Origin: Corylus avellana
Taxonomy: Eukaryota > Streptophyta > Magnoliopsida > Fagales > Betulaceae
NCBI RefSeq assembly: GCF_901000735.1
Contig: NC_081551.1
Location: 11,757,604 to 11,821,603, forward strand
Direction of reading: 5' to 3'
DNA length: 64,000 nucleotides
Shown here: in pieces, positions 11,052-23,354 of the stretch
Numbering within the stretch: position 1 is the first letter of the stretch
Layout: each line of letters begins with the position of its first letter
The notes under the pieces: generated by a model
Told to the model about the DNA's origin: nothing
The model's database searches: none
Seen by the model: only the letters and a program-made list of their open reading frames with translations
Translations under genes and position numbers: made by a program

Positions 11052-11069
11052 TTTTTTTTTTTTTTTTTT

Positions 11070-11156
11070 AATAAAAATGCTGGTTAACCCAGGTTGGGTT
11101 AACCAGCATTTCTTGCGGACAGTTTCCGCAAGAAATGCTGCTGAATAGCATTACCC
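11070..11156 (-). repeat. MULE right terminal inverted repeat
   Basis: It is an exact reverse complement of 3778-3864, with an adjacent inner T tract (11052-11069) matching the left A tract. It ends ...GCATTACCC at the target duplication. Confidence 0.95.
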
Positions 11157-11165
11157 GTTTGGCAA
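11157..11165. repeat. Right 9-bp target site duplication of MULE
   Basis: GTTTGGCAA repeats the copy at 3769-3777 exactly. Confidence 0.92.
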
Positions 11166-11523
11166 ACCATTTCATCTCCTCAACACTATTTACATACCAT
11201 TTTCTTAAAAAAAATCAATATCAAAATATTTTTATTTTTTATATCACATCATTTACTTTTTATTACTACTAGATAAAAGAATTAACGTAAAATCAAATAT
11301 TTTCACTTTTTAATACAAAAGAAAATCAAAACTTTATACTCCAAATCAGCTACATTATCGAAGGCAGAAGGTCTTGCCAAAACACAACCTTAGATTTTTA
11401 AAAACACAAAGCTCAGTTGAACTCAAGACGTCGATTGAAAAGAGGAAGGGGTAGGGTTGGGGCTCCCGCTCTCTCTCTCTCTCTCTCTGGGGAATCTTAT
11501 TTGATATTTGAGAAGAGAGGAAG
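11166..11523 (+). promoter_or_regulatory. Promoter-proximal and 5'UTR region of the CBSCBSPB gene
   Basis: This is all that remains of the native upstream region next to the gene before the MULE begins. It is AT-rich with a (CT)n tract at 11469-11488, common in plant 5' leaders. No clear TATA box was identified, and the transcription start is not visible. Confidence 0.45.
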
Positions 11524-14500
11524 ATGAGTAGCCAAGTGGCGCCTCCTGGGCCGAGGAGGAACAGTGTGAGCCAGAAACAACGCGGCCCCTCCACCGTCAA
11601 GAAATCCGCTCCTCCCCACGACGGAAATGCTTCCAAACCCTCTTCTCCTCCTGCCCCCCAATCGTAAGTTCCCTAATTCTTGATTGTTTCCCAGAAAAAT
11701 TGCTCTTCAATATGTTGTTTGATGGTTAGTGGATGGATTTCTAGGTCTGTGGGTGGTGAAAGGACGGTGAAGAAGCTCAGGTTGTCGAAAGCCCTGACCA
11801 TTCCCGAGGGCACTACCGTTTCTGACGCCTGTCGGCGAATGGCAGCTCGTCGGGTTGACGCCGTTCTCTTGACTGATGCCAATGCCTTGCTTTCTGGAAT
11901 CGTTACTGATAAGGTTTCGTTTGGATTTTTATTGGTTTGGGTTGTTTGATTTTATCAGGCTTATAGGTTTGTTCGTCTTTTGTGGTCAGGACATCGCCAC
12001 TAGGGTTATAGCGGAGGGTTTGAGGCCGGAGCAGACGATAGTATCCAAAATCATGACGCGCAATCCTATTTTTGTTACTTCGGATTCGCTAGCCATTGAA
12101 GCTCTTCAGAAGATGGTTCAAGGTGAGCTTTATATCTTTAGCCATTTTTATTTTTTATTTGTCTTGTTTATTTTTGGGGGCCTACTGAAGTTGGTGATTT
12201 GTTATAAATTAAAATCTGCATGACAAAACAATTTATTAAATTGCTTCAGATATAGCTCTCTGGAGCTTATGTCTCTTTTGTGCTTGAGTCGGTCTATTGA
12301 GAGAGGGAATTGTTACTGTTTGATTGGGAATATAATGGTGGAAGTAAACGAAACTGCTTCATGTCTTCTGCTTTGACTTTTTACTTGAATTAATAATTGA
12401 CACCCTGTTATTTACTCCAAGTAATTCTCAAGATGCCTTTGGAACTTGGTCATGATAAAATCTCCTAAAATGATACGAGCTACTGCATTCTTTGCGTCAG
12501 TTGCTCATAGTGGTGTTTCTCTTGATGCTCCTCTTAGCCCCCCCAAAGAATCTCATATGATCTTTCTTTTGTTAAAAAAAGAAAGAAAAATAAATCTTAA
12601 GATAGTTGGACATTGGCTGTAATGGTTTTCCAGTTATTGAATTAACTTATCAACTTGCTTTGCTATCAAACATTTATTTTGTTTTAGATTCCAATTATTT
12701 TTGCAAAGTTTCTTTTTCATATTGAGCTCCAAAGATATGCTTTTCGGGTAGAATGGCTCCTACTAGCTCTTGCGCCCTAAGAGCCACATATGTGAGTTCC
12801 CCCCCGCATATGACTCAAGCAACAAAGACTTTCCTCGCAGTTGGTATGTGTTTTATAGCCAAGTTTACTGCAGCTATGTTACAAAACCATGGCTGCTCTA
12901 TCTCACTCTCTCTTGGTGCTAGCTCAGTGGGGCTTCATACATATCTGTAAACTCATTTTCTGTTTTGTGTTTATTATTTAAGACATGAACCCATTTCTGG
13001 AGTTTTAGTTGGAAGCCTAAAAGTTTGTCTGTTTTAGCTGAATTCAACTTCGTGGTGGCATTTGTTTGGACTCTTTTGATCATATTGACATGGTCATGAA
13101 AAAGAAAGAGCTTTCTTTGATACCAATTTTTGGAAATAGGTTTTTCCTAAAATCCAGAGTCACATTTGTGCTATCACCCCAAAATAACTAATCAATTTGG
13201 AACTTCTCTAGAATCGATTATAAAGCCTAGTTTTACCTAGTAACTAGGAATTGTAGTACTTAGCACCCATAACTATCTTTATAAACCACCCACTCTATGT
13301 GGATTGCTTCTCATCTTCCCAATATGTGACCGAAGTGTTACAAACTTCCCCTCTTAAATTCCCGGCATCCTTGTTAGGGCTACGTCATGCAGTACTCCAA
13401 TACCATATAGCCTAGCATTACTAGGTGACTTTGATATCATTTGTAACAACCAATGGACAAGCACTGGCACATTTGTGCTATCACCCTAAAATGACTAGTC
13501 AATTTGAAATTTTCCTAAAATTCATTATATAACCTAGTTTCATCTAGTAATTAGGCAATGTGGGACTTAGCACTCATGATTATCTTTATAAACTACCCAT
13601 TATATGTGGGCTACTTCTCATCTTCCCAATATGGGACTGGGGTGTTAAATCTTTTTTCTTATATTTTTAGCGTAATGGACATGATATTGCATCCTATTCA
13701 TTTTTTAATCTTTTCTCTGTGTACTTGTCGCTTTTATTGAAGTCCATCATATTTGTATGTATTCTCTCATGTTGCCTTTTTTAAATATATTATTTGAATA
13801 CTCCTATATGTAAAATCAGTTTTTGGTTAACAGGCAAATTCAGACACCTCCCTGTTGTAGAAAATGGTGAAGTTATTGCCTTGCTAGATATTACAAAGTG
13901 TCTTTATGATGCTATATCTAGAATGGAGAAGGCTGCTGAACAGGGTAGTGCAATTGCTGCTGCAGTTGAAGGGGTGGAACGTCAGTGGGGAAGCAATTTT
14001 TCTGGTTGGTTGATAAGTTCACATGTACTAGTATAAACACTTACTTTGAATGGATGTTATTGCACTCATGCATTCCTGTAGTAAACACTTCTACTGTTGG
14101 TTTGAGAAAACGCCTATGTTATAGACTAAATTGAAGCTTAATTTTAAACATTACTTTGAAGTTATAGTTTTTTATTTATTTTTATTATTATTATTTTATT
14201 CTTTTCCAATTGAGAGGTTTTGGCAGAAGTTAATATAAACAAATAAGTTAATGAAACTGACTAAAGTATGTATTCCTTGTGTGTTATAATTTTTTGTTAG
14301 TATTTTATTTTTATTAGTATGAATCTACTCTAACTTATGCACAAAGTTGTTGGCGGGAGGTCCTTTCACTTAGGCTAACAACCAAGACTCGCCTTCTATG
14401 TCAAAGATTGATAGATTTCTAGTTTTCCTAGATTGAGAAGAGCATTCCTTGCCCTAATTTAGTACTGGCTTCCTTGTCCCTTATCTAATCATTTTCCTGT

Positions 14501-17500
14501 TTTGCTCGATAGTGGAGGTTTAGCTAGAGGAACTTATTTAAATTTGACAACATGTGGCTAAAGACGAAAGATTTTGTAGACTTGGTGAATCACAATACAA
14601 GATTCTTTCACCGCCTCACCAACTCTCACAGGAAGAACAACTTTATCTCCTATCTTAGCATTAATAGTACTTTTACCTCCGATCAAGTGGCGATCAATGA
14701 TACAATCATTCAGTTTTATTACAATCTCTTCATGGACAATAGTTCATTGTTGCCCCAAATTAGATGGTTTGGAGTTTCTCTTGTTAGACTCAATAGAAGC
14801 GGAGGTTGGAGAGGCCGTTTCAAGAGGAAGTCCTTCAAGTGTTGCTTAGTATGGATGGGTGATAAAGCATTGGGCTTGGGGCTTCACTATTGCCCTTTTT
14901 TAGTCGTGTTGGGCTATAGGGAAGGATGACCTTATGCACACCTTCCATAACTTTCATGAGTATTAGTTGTTCAAGAAGACCCTTAATGCTACCTTTATTG
15001 CCCCTATTCCTAGAAAGATTGGGCAGCTGGAAGTAAGGGATTTCCGACCTATTAGCCTGGTGGGTAGGGTTTACAAGATTTTGGCTATGGTCCTTGCTAT
15101 TAGAATGGAATAGGTGTTGGGTTAGCTTATTTTGAATAGTTAGAATGTCTTTGTAGGGGGGACACAAATTCTAGACTCAGTTATAGCAAATGAGTGTCTG
15201 GACAGCAGGTTACAATCGGGAATTCTTGGTCTTTTTAGAAGTTGAGCTTTCCAATTTTCCTTTTCTCTTTTTTTTTTTTTTTTTTTTTTACTTTTGTTAT
15301 TCTTTTTCTCCTTGCCCTTGCACTTTGAAGAAGCGTACGACCATGTCAACTGGGAGTTTCTTTACTATCTATCTTTTGGGGCATCTTGGCTTTGGTTCTA
15401 AATGGAGGAAATGGATGTCTACTTGTATCTCCACAACACGATTCTCTATTTTGATTAATGGTAGTCTTCATGGATTCCTTGCTAGTCTTCATGGCCCTCT
15501 CGCCTCTACTTTCTGATTGTCATTGAGGGTCTTAGTAGGATGCCATCTAGAGTGATGGTTGGGGGTTATTTATCTAAATTCTGGGTAGACCTCCAAAATG
15601 CTGCCCCATTGGAAATCCTATCTTCTTTTTATAAATGGCAAGCTTGTTATGTGCAATGCAAGTCGAGATCAAAGGAGGTAGGGGGATCATATGGAGTGGG
15701 TGTGTGGAAATTTATCTAGAGAGGGTGGGCTGGTTTTGTGCGGTATGAGGTAGGTAATGGTTCTAAAGTGTTGTTTTGGCATGATGTGTGGTGTGGGGAA
15801 CTACCTTAAAAGGTCCTCTTCCGGAGTTGTTCACTATTGCATGTGGGAATGATGCGTGGGTGGAGGAGAATATGTAGATTAATAATGGTATCCTCCATTG
15901 GAATATCTTGTTTACTCGACCGGTGCAAGATTGGGAGGTGGATGTGCTCGCTTGATTTTTCGAGTTGTAGTCACAAAAAGTAAGGTATGTAGACAAGGAT
16001 AAAATATGTTGGATCCCTTCGAAAAGGAAGTCCTTTGAAGTGAAGTCGTATTATCAGGTATTGTCTACTCTTGTTCGGTTCACATTTCCTTGGAAGAGTA
16101 TTTGGAAAGTTAAGATTCCCCTGCGAGTGGCTTTCTATGTGTGGACGGCGACTCTAGGAAAAATCTTGACCTTGGATAGCTTATGCAAGAGGAAATGTTA
16201 TTGTGCTTGAATGGTGTTGTTTGTGTAAGAATAGTGTTGGATCCATTGAGCACTTATTACTTCATTGTGAGTTTGCAACCGAGTTGTGGAGTGTGATTTT
16301 TCAGCTTTTTGGGGTTGCTTGGGTTATGCCTTGCAGTATGAGTGAGTGCTTGGGAAGTTGGAGGGGACAATGTGGCAATCGTACAACGTTTCATGTATGG
16401 AGGATGTGGCCCCTTTATGTTTGATGTGGTGTCTTTGGTGAGAGCGGAATGCCCGAAGCTTTGAAGATCAGGAGACTAGTTTGCTCAATTTGAAGAAGCT
16501 GGTGCTACATTCTTTGTTTACATGGAGAGTGGCATGGGTTATTTTTGCCTGTTTCTACTTTTTCTGAATTTTTAAATTTATGTTCTTCTTTCTCTATGAG
16601 TTAGGGGTTTTCTTGTATACTTATTGTGTATTTGTGTTGTGCACTTTTGCGCTTTGAATGAATATACATATTTTTTTTTTTAAAAAAAATGAAAGATAAA
16701 ATTTATCTTTTCTGTTTATCAACTGTTTCAGCTCCATCTGCATTTATAGAGACGTTGAGGGATCGGATGTTCAAACCTTCCTTGTCAACTATCATTGCTG
16801 AAAATACCAAGTACATTTTTAAGCTTTACTTGCTTATCTGTTCATTAAGGAAAAGAGTATTTATATAGATTTTGTAGTGTTACCAGTTTTGTAGCTTTAT
16901 ATGTTTTCAGGGTTGCAATTGTCTCACCATCAGATCCTATATATGTTGCTGCCAAAAAGATGCGGGAGCTGCGGGTAAATTCAGTTGTTATTATGACAGG
17001 GAACAAGATTCAGGGGATACTTACGTATTACTCTTTCCTTAATAGGCTTTATCTTTTGCAGTGGCTATTCTGTAATATTTTGGGGCCTGAGATGTCTGTG
17101 GGTCTATCTGCAAACAGAACATTTAAATTCATATAACAGTCGTACATATTTATAAAGTCCTTGTTTGAATGGATCTCTGCAAATGCCTTTCGCAATATCT
17201 CTAAATTCGTAGACTTTTGTGCTCTCCTTTCTGGTTCTTGACTTTGTTGGGTGTTTTGTCTTTTATACTCCCTGTGTAAGTGCCTTACACTCTTTTAATA
17301 AACTTATTAGTTAACAAAAAAGAAACATAAGGGGCATGTCTCTGTGTTTACAATCTTGGTAGTTCTCATGTTGATAACTTGTTTATTAATCTGAAGACTG
17401 CTGTCATACTTGTGTCCTCAAATCATTGCTTTTTGATGACATTTAATGTGTCTTTGGAATATCATCTGGTGTTTGCTTATCATTTTGCGATGCCATTGTA

Positions 17501-20500
17501 TTACAGTTCGAAAGATATCCTTATGCGAGTGGTGGCACAAAACCTCTCTCCTGAATTGACTCTGGTGGAAAAGGTTTATTGTGAAAATCCTATCATTTGT
17601 TTGCTTATTACTTTTGCATTGTGTGGTTAGCAGACACTCTGTTCTAAAAGTTGTTGATACTTAGCATGATCTCTCTAGTGATGAAGTTGTTGTGTTTGCT
17701 GGTTTTTTTTTTTGTTTCTCCCCTCTTTGTCTAATATATTTCTCAAGGTAATGACGCCAAATCCTGAATGTGCAACATTAGATACAACAATTCTTGATGC
17801 CCTGCATGTAATGCATGATGGGAAGTTTCTACATCTTCCTGTTTTAGACAGAGGTGAGCAATGCTTTTTTAGCCCCTGATCTTAAACCGAGGATAGCAAG
17901 TTTGTTATTAAAAGATGTATTTATGAGAAGTGCTTTATTATTTAAATATTGAATGGCATTTGTTGCACAGATGGATGTGTGGTTGCTTGTGTAGATGTTC
18001 TCCAGATAACTCATGCGGCAATCTCTATGGTAAAGTATTCAATTCCCGATTTCAAGTTGCATGCTTAGAATAATATTTTCCAGAATAGAGCGAATCATTT
18101 TAAGGTTTTCACCTTGCTTTATTGAATCACAAAACATAAAAGAATTAGGCTTATTCGATGTAGTTTATCATAAACATATTGGCTAATGTTTAGGGATCCA
18201 GCATGTGTGCTGTAATTTAAAACTACAGCACACATGCCCTTAAAAATTTAAGGGCTCAGATTTAATCATACTCAAACTAACTCAAATGTTGTCCTTTTTT
18301 TACCAAATATTGTAGAAGCAGACATTTTGTTAGTTTTCTTTTTGACGCTGATTAGGGAGGAAGGCCCTACGAATAAAGCCAAAAACACATAAAGCTTCTG
18401 TTCTAAGTTCACGCCATGAGAAAGAGAGAGAAGTGCGGAGGCTGGCCTTTTAGGGGTTCCAATCTCTCCCCAAAGTAGTCTCATTCTTTCTATTTAGCTT
18501 CTTAAATATTCGTTGAGCTTTTGAAAAATGTTGCTGCATGGGTTAGTTTTTTGGCTTTGACTGAATGACAGGATGGGTGTTTTTGCTTGGAAATGTTGGG
18601 TGTGTTGTGATTTTGTTGATTTTGGGTTCAAATTGTTGTGGGTTTGTTCTTGGTATTTTCGATTGTTGGTGCTATGATTGGCCAAAAATGGGTATTGTGA
18701 TATGATTTGAAGTTGTTGATTTTGGGTTCAAATTGTTGTGGGTTTAATTGTGATTTTCGGTGGTTGGTCCTCTGTTGATGGCCAAGAATGGGTGGAGAGA
18801 AGTTTTTAGGTTTTCTTTTCTTCTTTTCTTTTTTTGGTTAGGGAACCGAATGAGTTGAAAGAAATTTCATTGGGCCATTCCTTGTAATGGCTGAATGGGT
18901 GAATGGGGATTTTTCTTTGGGTTCTGTTGTTTTTCAGTTGAGCAACTGATTGTGTTCTCTTCTGGTTTCGGTGATTTCTTGGAGGGATTGTTGGAATTTT
19001 TGGGTGGAGTTTAATTTAAATTTTCTGGTTGTTTGAGAAGCAATTGAATGGCTGAAAATAAAATATCAGTTATAATGGGAAGAAGAGGATGAAGATGGCG
19101 ATGAAGGCCATACCCATACCGTAAGGTTGAAGACAAGAATAAACGGCGTAAAAAAGAAACCAAGACGTTAACATTTGGTAAGAAAAAACGACAACGTTTG
19201 AGTTCGTTTGAGTAGATTAAATCCGAGCCCATGAATTTTTAACAGCACACATGCTGTAGTTTAAAACTACAGCACACGAGCTGGATCCAATGTTTAGGTA
19301 TAGAAAAATTCGAATTAGGTCTTCATTTGAGCAATTGAGTCTCCTTAATCAAGTTTGTATTTTTAACCAAACGGTTGGTGTTTTAATGCAAATTGATTGA
19401 GCATGTTGAGGTGGCTTTTCCCTCCAAAATTGAGTTACATTGAATGGCATTTTAAGTTAGGTTAGAAAGGGAATGCAAATAGCCCCAAATTAAACTCCTT
19501 AAGGTCTTCAGGCCTTAAACGAAAAAACCATGAGCATGTCATTAGGAACTTAGTTTGTTATTTTGGTATTGCCTTCATTTCATCTTACTTAAAGCGTGCT
19601 ATAATATTACTAGTGACCATTTTTTTTTTTCCACTTCATTAGGTTGAAAGTGGCTCTGGAGTTAATGACATGGCGAACACCATGATGCAAAAGTTCTGGG
19701 ACTCAGCACTTGCTTTAGAGCCGCCTGATGATTATGACACCCATAGGTTTGATTTTTGCTGCCTTGACATTATTTGGTTATCTCGTTGGTTTTGCTACTA
19801 ATTCTGCTGGATATTGTTTACAGCGAGTTGTCTGGATTTATGGCTTCCGATGGGACAGAACAAGGGAAGTTTACCTATCCGTCTCTTGGTCTTGGAAATT
19901 CATTTGCCTTCAAATTTGAGGATCTAAAGGGTCGTGTACATCGGGTCAATTTTGGTGAGTGATCAAGGATAGGATCTTCAGAAGAAGCAGAGATCCGAAT
20001 TCTTTTTTGTACTGTTTTACTCCCTTCATCACATAATAAGTGTCATTTTTTGTAAAAATAAAACACAAGCAATTTAAGGAGAATACTTTAGGCCTTACAG
20101 TTCAAACTTTTGAATGTTCAAATTCCAAAATTATCTGTGTTTTATTTAATTCTTTGATGAAAAGGACACGAATTCCAAAGTTGAGCTAAAAAGGGAAAGT
20201 AGGAGTAACTTCCAACTTTTTAATATGTGGACAGACAATGGCTGAAGAAATCCATTATAGGATGCAGAGAGTGTATCGTAAAGTGTAGCATCTAATAGAA
20301 TGAGTACAAAAAAGTACTGAAGTGGTTAGAATGCAAGATGTCCCCTTTTAGCTAGAGTTGAATTGGAAAAGGCGTGTTATGCATGCACACACACTGACAC
20401 CCGCCAGATACCTTATTTTCATCTGTCTCTCGTTTTGTTTTTATTCTCCATGTCCCATAGTAAGAACACAATTTATCTTTCGATATCCCAAGATAAGTCC

Positions 20501-22468
20501 ATTAAGAGTAGTCAAAAGATTCTGGAGTGGTGATGGTGGATTAGGATCCCTTACAATTTCAAAGAAAAAATTCTCAAATTATAGAATTTAGGTCCTTTTT
20601 AGGTATCGAAACGCTTCAAAAATGTCACATATTAAAAATGTGGCATATTACATTTGAGAATTGAGTATATTTTCATCGGATTCTTACTCTCCATGTTCTG
20701 AAAAACCATTGAACCAAAAACTGTGTTTTGGTTTTTTAAAGAATAAGCGTCTCTGCAAAAGTGAAGAAAATACATTTTGGGAGAAAATATTTTTCTGGCT
20801 ATCTTGATAACTTGCCACCTTTTTGAGTTGTGACATTTTTGAAGCGTCTCGATGCCTAGAAATGGCTTAAATTCTATAATTTGGGAATCTATAATTTTTT
20901 TTTTTGAAACCTTATCAAAAAAAAAAAAAAATAATTTTTTTTTTTGAAACTGTAGGGGATTCATGGCAGCATTGTTCTGATGGTAGTGTGCTGGAAGTTG
21001 GGTGGGGTGGGAATTGAAACGGTGGTGAGCTGGTAGTTCAATGGTGGAGATGGTGATGGCTGAGTTGTATTATCTGTTGTTTGGTAGTGTTCAATTGGGA
21101 GAAGCATGTTTACTAATCTCTCTCTCTCTCTCTCTTCTCCCCCACCAACCAATTTTTTGTAAAGAAGCAGGTGAGTTGGCTTAGTGTTTATTTTGCGTGT
21201 TCATTGCAACACTGACCGATGGTATTTTGGTGGTGTGGGTTGGAGATGGAAACAAATTGGTGGTGTGAAATTGATTGTTGAGGAATGCAAGCATAAGTAG
21301 CATGATAGGCGGGGTGGTTCAATGGTGGAGTTGGTGATGGCAGAGGTGTGTCATCTGTAGTGGTGCTCTCTCACTCTCTCTTCTGAATATGTGTTGGAGG
21401 TCATAGTGGTTGATGTTGATAACTGTTTTATGTTGGTTGTGAGATGGCAATACCAGTTCTGATGGAAGTTGGTGTTAGGTGATGCAAAGTGGTTGTGCAG
21501 AAGTGAAGTGGACCGTGTGACTGATTATGGTAGTGACAGACAAATATTTGTGATTTTTACTCCAAGTCCCTTTTTGCAACAAATTTTTGTTTACTTTTTT
21601 TAGGCTCTTGAGTGGCAGGTTTTTGCAGGAAAATGCTATCATAACGTACCCAAATATGTCCAAAAATAACATGTTGATTAAACTTCAGGTACTGAAAATT
21701 TGGATGAGTTGGTATCTGCTGTCATGCAACGGATTGGTGCTGGTAATGATGGAGATTGCCCTAAGCTTATGGTGAGCTTCTAAAATTCTTCTGTTTGATT
21801 TGCTTTGTGTTTTACAGGGGGAATTTACTTTTTCCTTTTAATTCGTTATTTATTTCTGCTTTTCTTAGTATGAAGATGATGATGGTGATAGAGTTCTACT
21901 TGCAACTGATGCTGATCTTGTTGCTGCTATCAGTCATGCTAGATCAGCAGGACAGAAGGTGATGGTTTTGGCTTGTGTCCACTTTGTGGTTTTGATCTAC
22001 GGGGGTGGTGTGGTTTGTTTGCGTTTTTTACAAAACTAGGAGCTTACTCCCCCTTTTCCGATGGAATTTCGACTTACCTCTGCCAATATTTTCTTTTTAA
22101 TAACATATTTAATAAAGCAACATTCTTTTATGGTTTAGTGATATTTTATTTCTTTTCAAGGTAAATTGATGTTTTGAGCTCTATAAATTTATTTCTTTCC
22201 CCCCTCTCTCCCCTGCGTTGTTTTGAAAAACATTGGGTTTCGCTGTCTTGCTGAAGGTTGTTGATTAGTGTTTATCTTTAATATTTTGATCATTGTGTTG
22301 TGTGTTTGTCAGGTTTTAAGGTTGCATCTGGACTTCTCTGATTCAAGCCAGTGTACATCTACCATCCAGAGATCTGGGAGGGTGTCCCTTAGTTCTGGTG
22401 TTTTGGCGAGTGCAGTGGTTTTAACAAGCATTGGTGTGTTGGTCTACTTAAAGCGCTCCAAGGTCTGA
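11524..22468 (+). CDS. CBSCBSPB-type protein (four CBS domains plus PB1)
   Basis: Fourteen exons join in frame with GT-AG introns: 11524-11663, 11745-11913, 11990-12122, 13834-14004, 16732-16810, 16911-17024, 17507-17573, 17748-17853, 17971-18029, 19643-19746, 19824-19954, 21689-21771, 21869-21958, 22313-22468. The product is 533 aa. A basic Pro/Ser-rich N-terminus (start [12 protein letters not shown]) precedes two CBS pairs (about 60-185 and 228-348; e.g. [26 protein letters not shown]). A PB1 domain follows (about 405-492, basic [11 protein letters not shown] strand and OPCA-type [18 protein letters not shown]), then a C-terminal hydrophobic segment ([17 protein letters not shown]) that may anchor it in a membrane. 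CBS pairs usually sense adenine nucleotides and PB1 mediates dimerisation; the exact role of this plant family is not established. The reading frame is intact. Introns 3, 4, 9 and 11 are swollen by repeats, and a MULE lies just upstream. Confidence 0.93.
13150..13650 (+). repeat. Tandem duplication in intron 3
   Basis: A ~200-bp block (CACATTTGTGCTATCACCC ... CTTCTCATCTTCCCAATATG) occurs near 13150-13340 and again, diverged, near 13468-13640, about 315 bp apart. It has no coding content and resembles a dispersed plant repeat rather than host intron. Confidence 0.65.
14340..16690 (+). mobile_element. Degenerate L1-type LINE in intron 4
   Basis: Broken reverse-transcriptase reading runs in the same direction as the host gene: [16 protein letters not shown] (from about 14596), [16 protein letters not shown] (about 15040-15090), [10 protein letters not shown] (about 15333-15360) and [21 protein letters not shown] zinc-binding RT-C domain follows at 16100-16330 ([19 protein letters not shown]). 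Stops and frameshifts occur throughout and a T tract interrupts the RT near 15270-15290. The 3' end reads into an A/T-rich tail near 16670. It is long dead. The left boundary is approximate. Confidence 0.85.
18194..19288. mobile_element. Non-autonomous MULE in intron 9, 1095 bp
   Basis: The ends are GGATCCAGC...GCTGGATCC and the flanks are a perfect 9-bp duplication, AATGTTTAG at 18185-18193 and 19289-19297. Imperfect terminal inverted repeats of about 110 bp start with a self-complementary segment (TGTGCTGTAATTTAAAACTACAGCACA-like). The interior has no transposase. It contains a repeated TTGATTTTGGGTTCAAATTG block (about 18617 and 18717) and GC-richer DNA at 18350-18480 that could be captured host sequence. 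It belongs to a different family from the upstream MULE, judging by its ends. Confidence 0.88.
20573..20885. mobile_element. MITE-like inverted-repeat element in intron 11
   Basis: About 55 bp at the left (CAAATTATAGAATTTAGG ... GCTTCAAAAATGTCACA) matches the reverse complement of the right end (TGTGACATTTTTGAAGCG ... AATTCTATAATTTG) with a few mismatches. There is no coding content. The target duplication was not resolved. Confidence 0.6.
20970..21380 (+). repeat. GGTGG-rich degenerate repeat in intron 11
   Basis: The phrase TTCAATGGTGGAG(A/T)TGGTGATGGC occurs near 21038 and 21309, each followed by a TCATCTGT/TATCTGTTG-like stretch and a CTCTCTC tract. It is probably an old duplication and no gene is present. 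Confidence 0.45.
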
Positions 22469-22860
22469 GAGCTTATTCTGTTGTTTTCATGGGAAGTTGG
22501 GCGAGGGAAAAATAATTCATAGTTGGAATTAAGTACACAGCAGATTGCAAATGCTAATCGTTTTGTCCTCTTCTCTAGTAATAGTGTTTTTACTTTTTAC
22601 TTTCGTGATGAAATTGTGTCCCATCTGGCATCTACATCACATACTTCCACTGTTTTACCTGATTCTTTTCGCCACCTCCATAGAGCTTGCATTGTTTCAC
22701 AAAACTACTACTAACACATTACTTACAATTTCCCATGCATTAATTAAGCCTTGCAAACGCTTACTTATATATATATATATATATACACATTATGCTTCAT
22801 GCTTCTTGTCCATGCCCAATATGGGTTATCAGATTGACTATATATTGCCAAATTTTGAAA

Positions 22861-22866
22861 AATAAA
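22861..22866 (+). terminator. Candidate polyadenylation signal of the CBSCBSPB gene
   Basis: AATAAA lies about 390 bp after the stop codon at 22466-22468. Plant signals are loose, so the true 3' end is uncertain. Confidence 0.3.
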
Positions 22867-22899
22867 GTAATAGTTAGAAATTAAAGACTTGCTTGGGTT

Positions 22900-23350
22900 T
22901 ACGAATTTTTTGTATTATTTTTTAATTTGTCAAAATTGTGACTATTGAGAAAAAAATGATTGGGAAATTATGTTTGGATTGTTTAAAGAATGTATATATA
23001 TATAAAAAAAAATGAAGATAAAACTTGTTTGGGAAAATGAATTATAATTTTTAAAAATAAAACTAAAAATGAAAAAAAGGGGGGTGGATAACCTCTTGTA
23101 GGGGTGGTCAAGCCACCTCCCAAGTATATGGAAGTGGTAGAGCCACCCAAAACTACTGGGGGTGGCTCACTACTTGAGCCACCGCTGTTTGACCACCCAT
23201 GGGTATTATTATTATTATTATTTTTTATTTTCCTTTTTTTCAGTTTTTTTAGTTTTTTTGGTTTTTTGTTTTTTTTTTGTTTTTTTGTTTTTTGTTTTGT
23301 TTTGTTTTGTTTTGTGTTTTTTTTGTTTTTATTTTTTATTTTTTTTTTAA
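22900..23350. other. Intergenic DNA with GGTGGC palindrome fragment and T/G-rich low complexity
   Basis: 23095-23205 contains several GGGTGG/CCACCC blocks in both orientations (for example GGGGTGGTCAAGCCACC), typical of a dispersed fold-back repeat. 23215-23350 is T-rich with (TTTTG)n. Open frames there are composition artefacts. Confidence 0.5.
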
Positions 23351-23354
23351 ATAA

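Larger units (their letters stand above)
3778..11156 (-). mobile_element. Mutator-like element (MULE), 7379 bp, potentially once autonomous
   Basis: The element is bounded by perfect 87-bp terminal inverted repeats (3778-3864 and 11070-11156) and a perfect 9-bp target duplication. It carries a FAR1-type MULE transposase on the minus strand (7102-9864), a captured ARGONAUTE exon on the plus strand (10440-10513) between the transposase start and the right end, and a long left arm (3900-7100) with no recognised gene. It lies about 360 bp upstream of the CBSCBSPB start codon, so it sits in or next to that promoter. The identical terminal repeats and target duplication argue for recent insertion; the in-frame stop in the transposase argues that this copy may depend on another. 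Confidence 0.93.
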
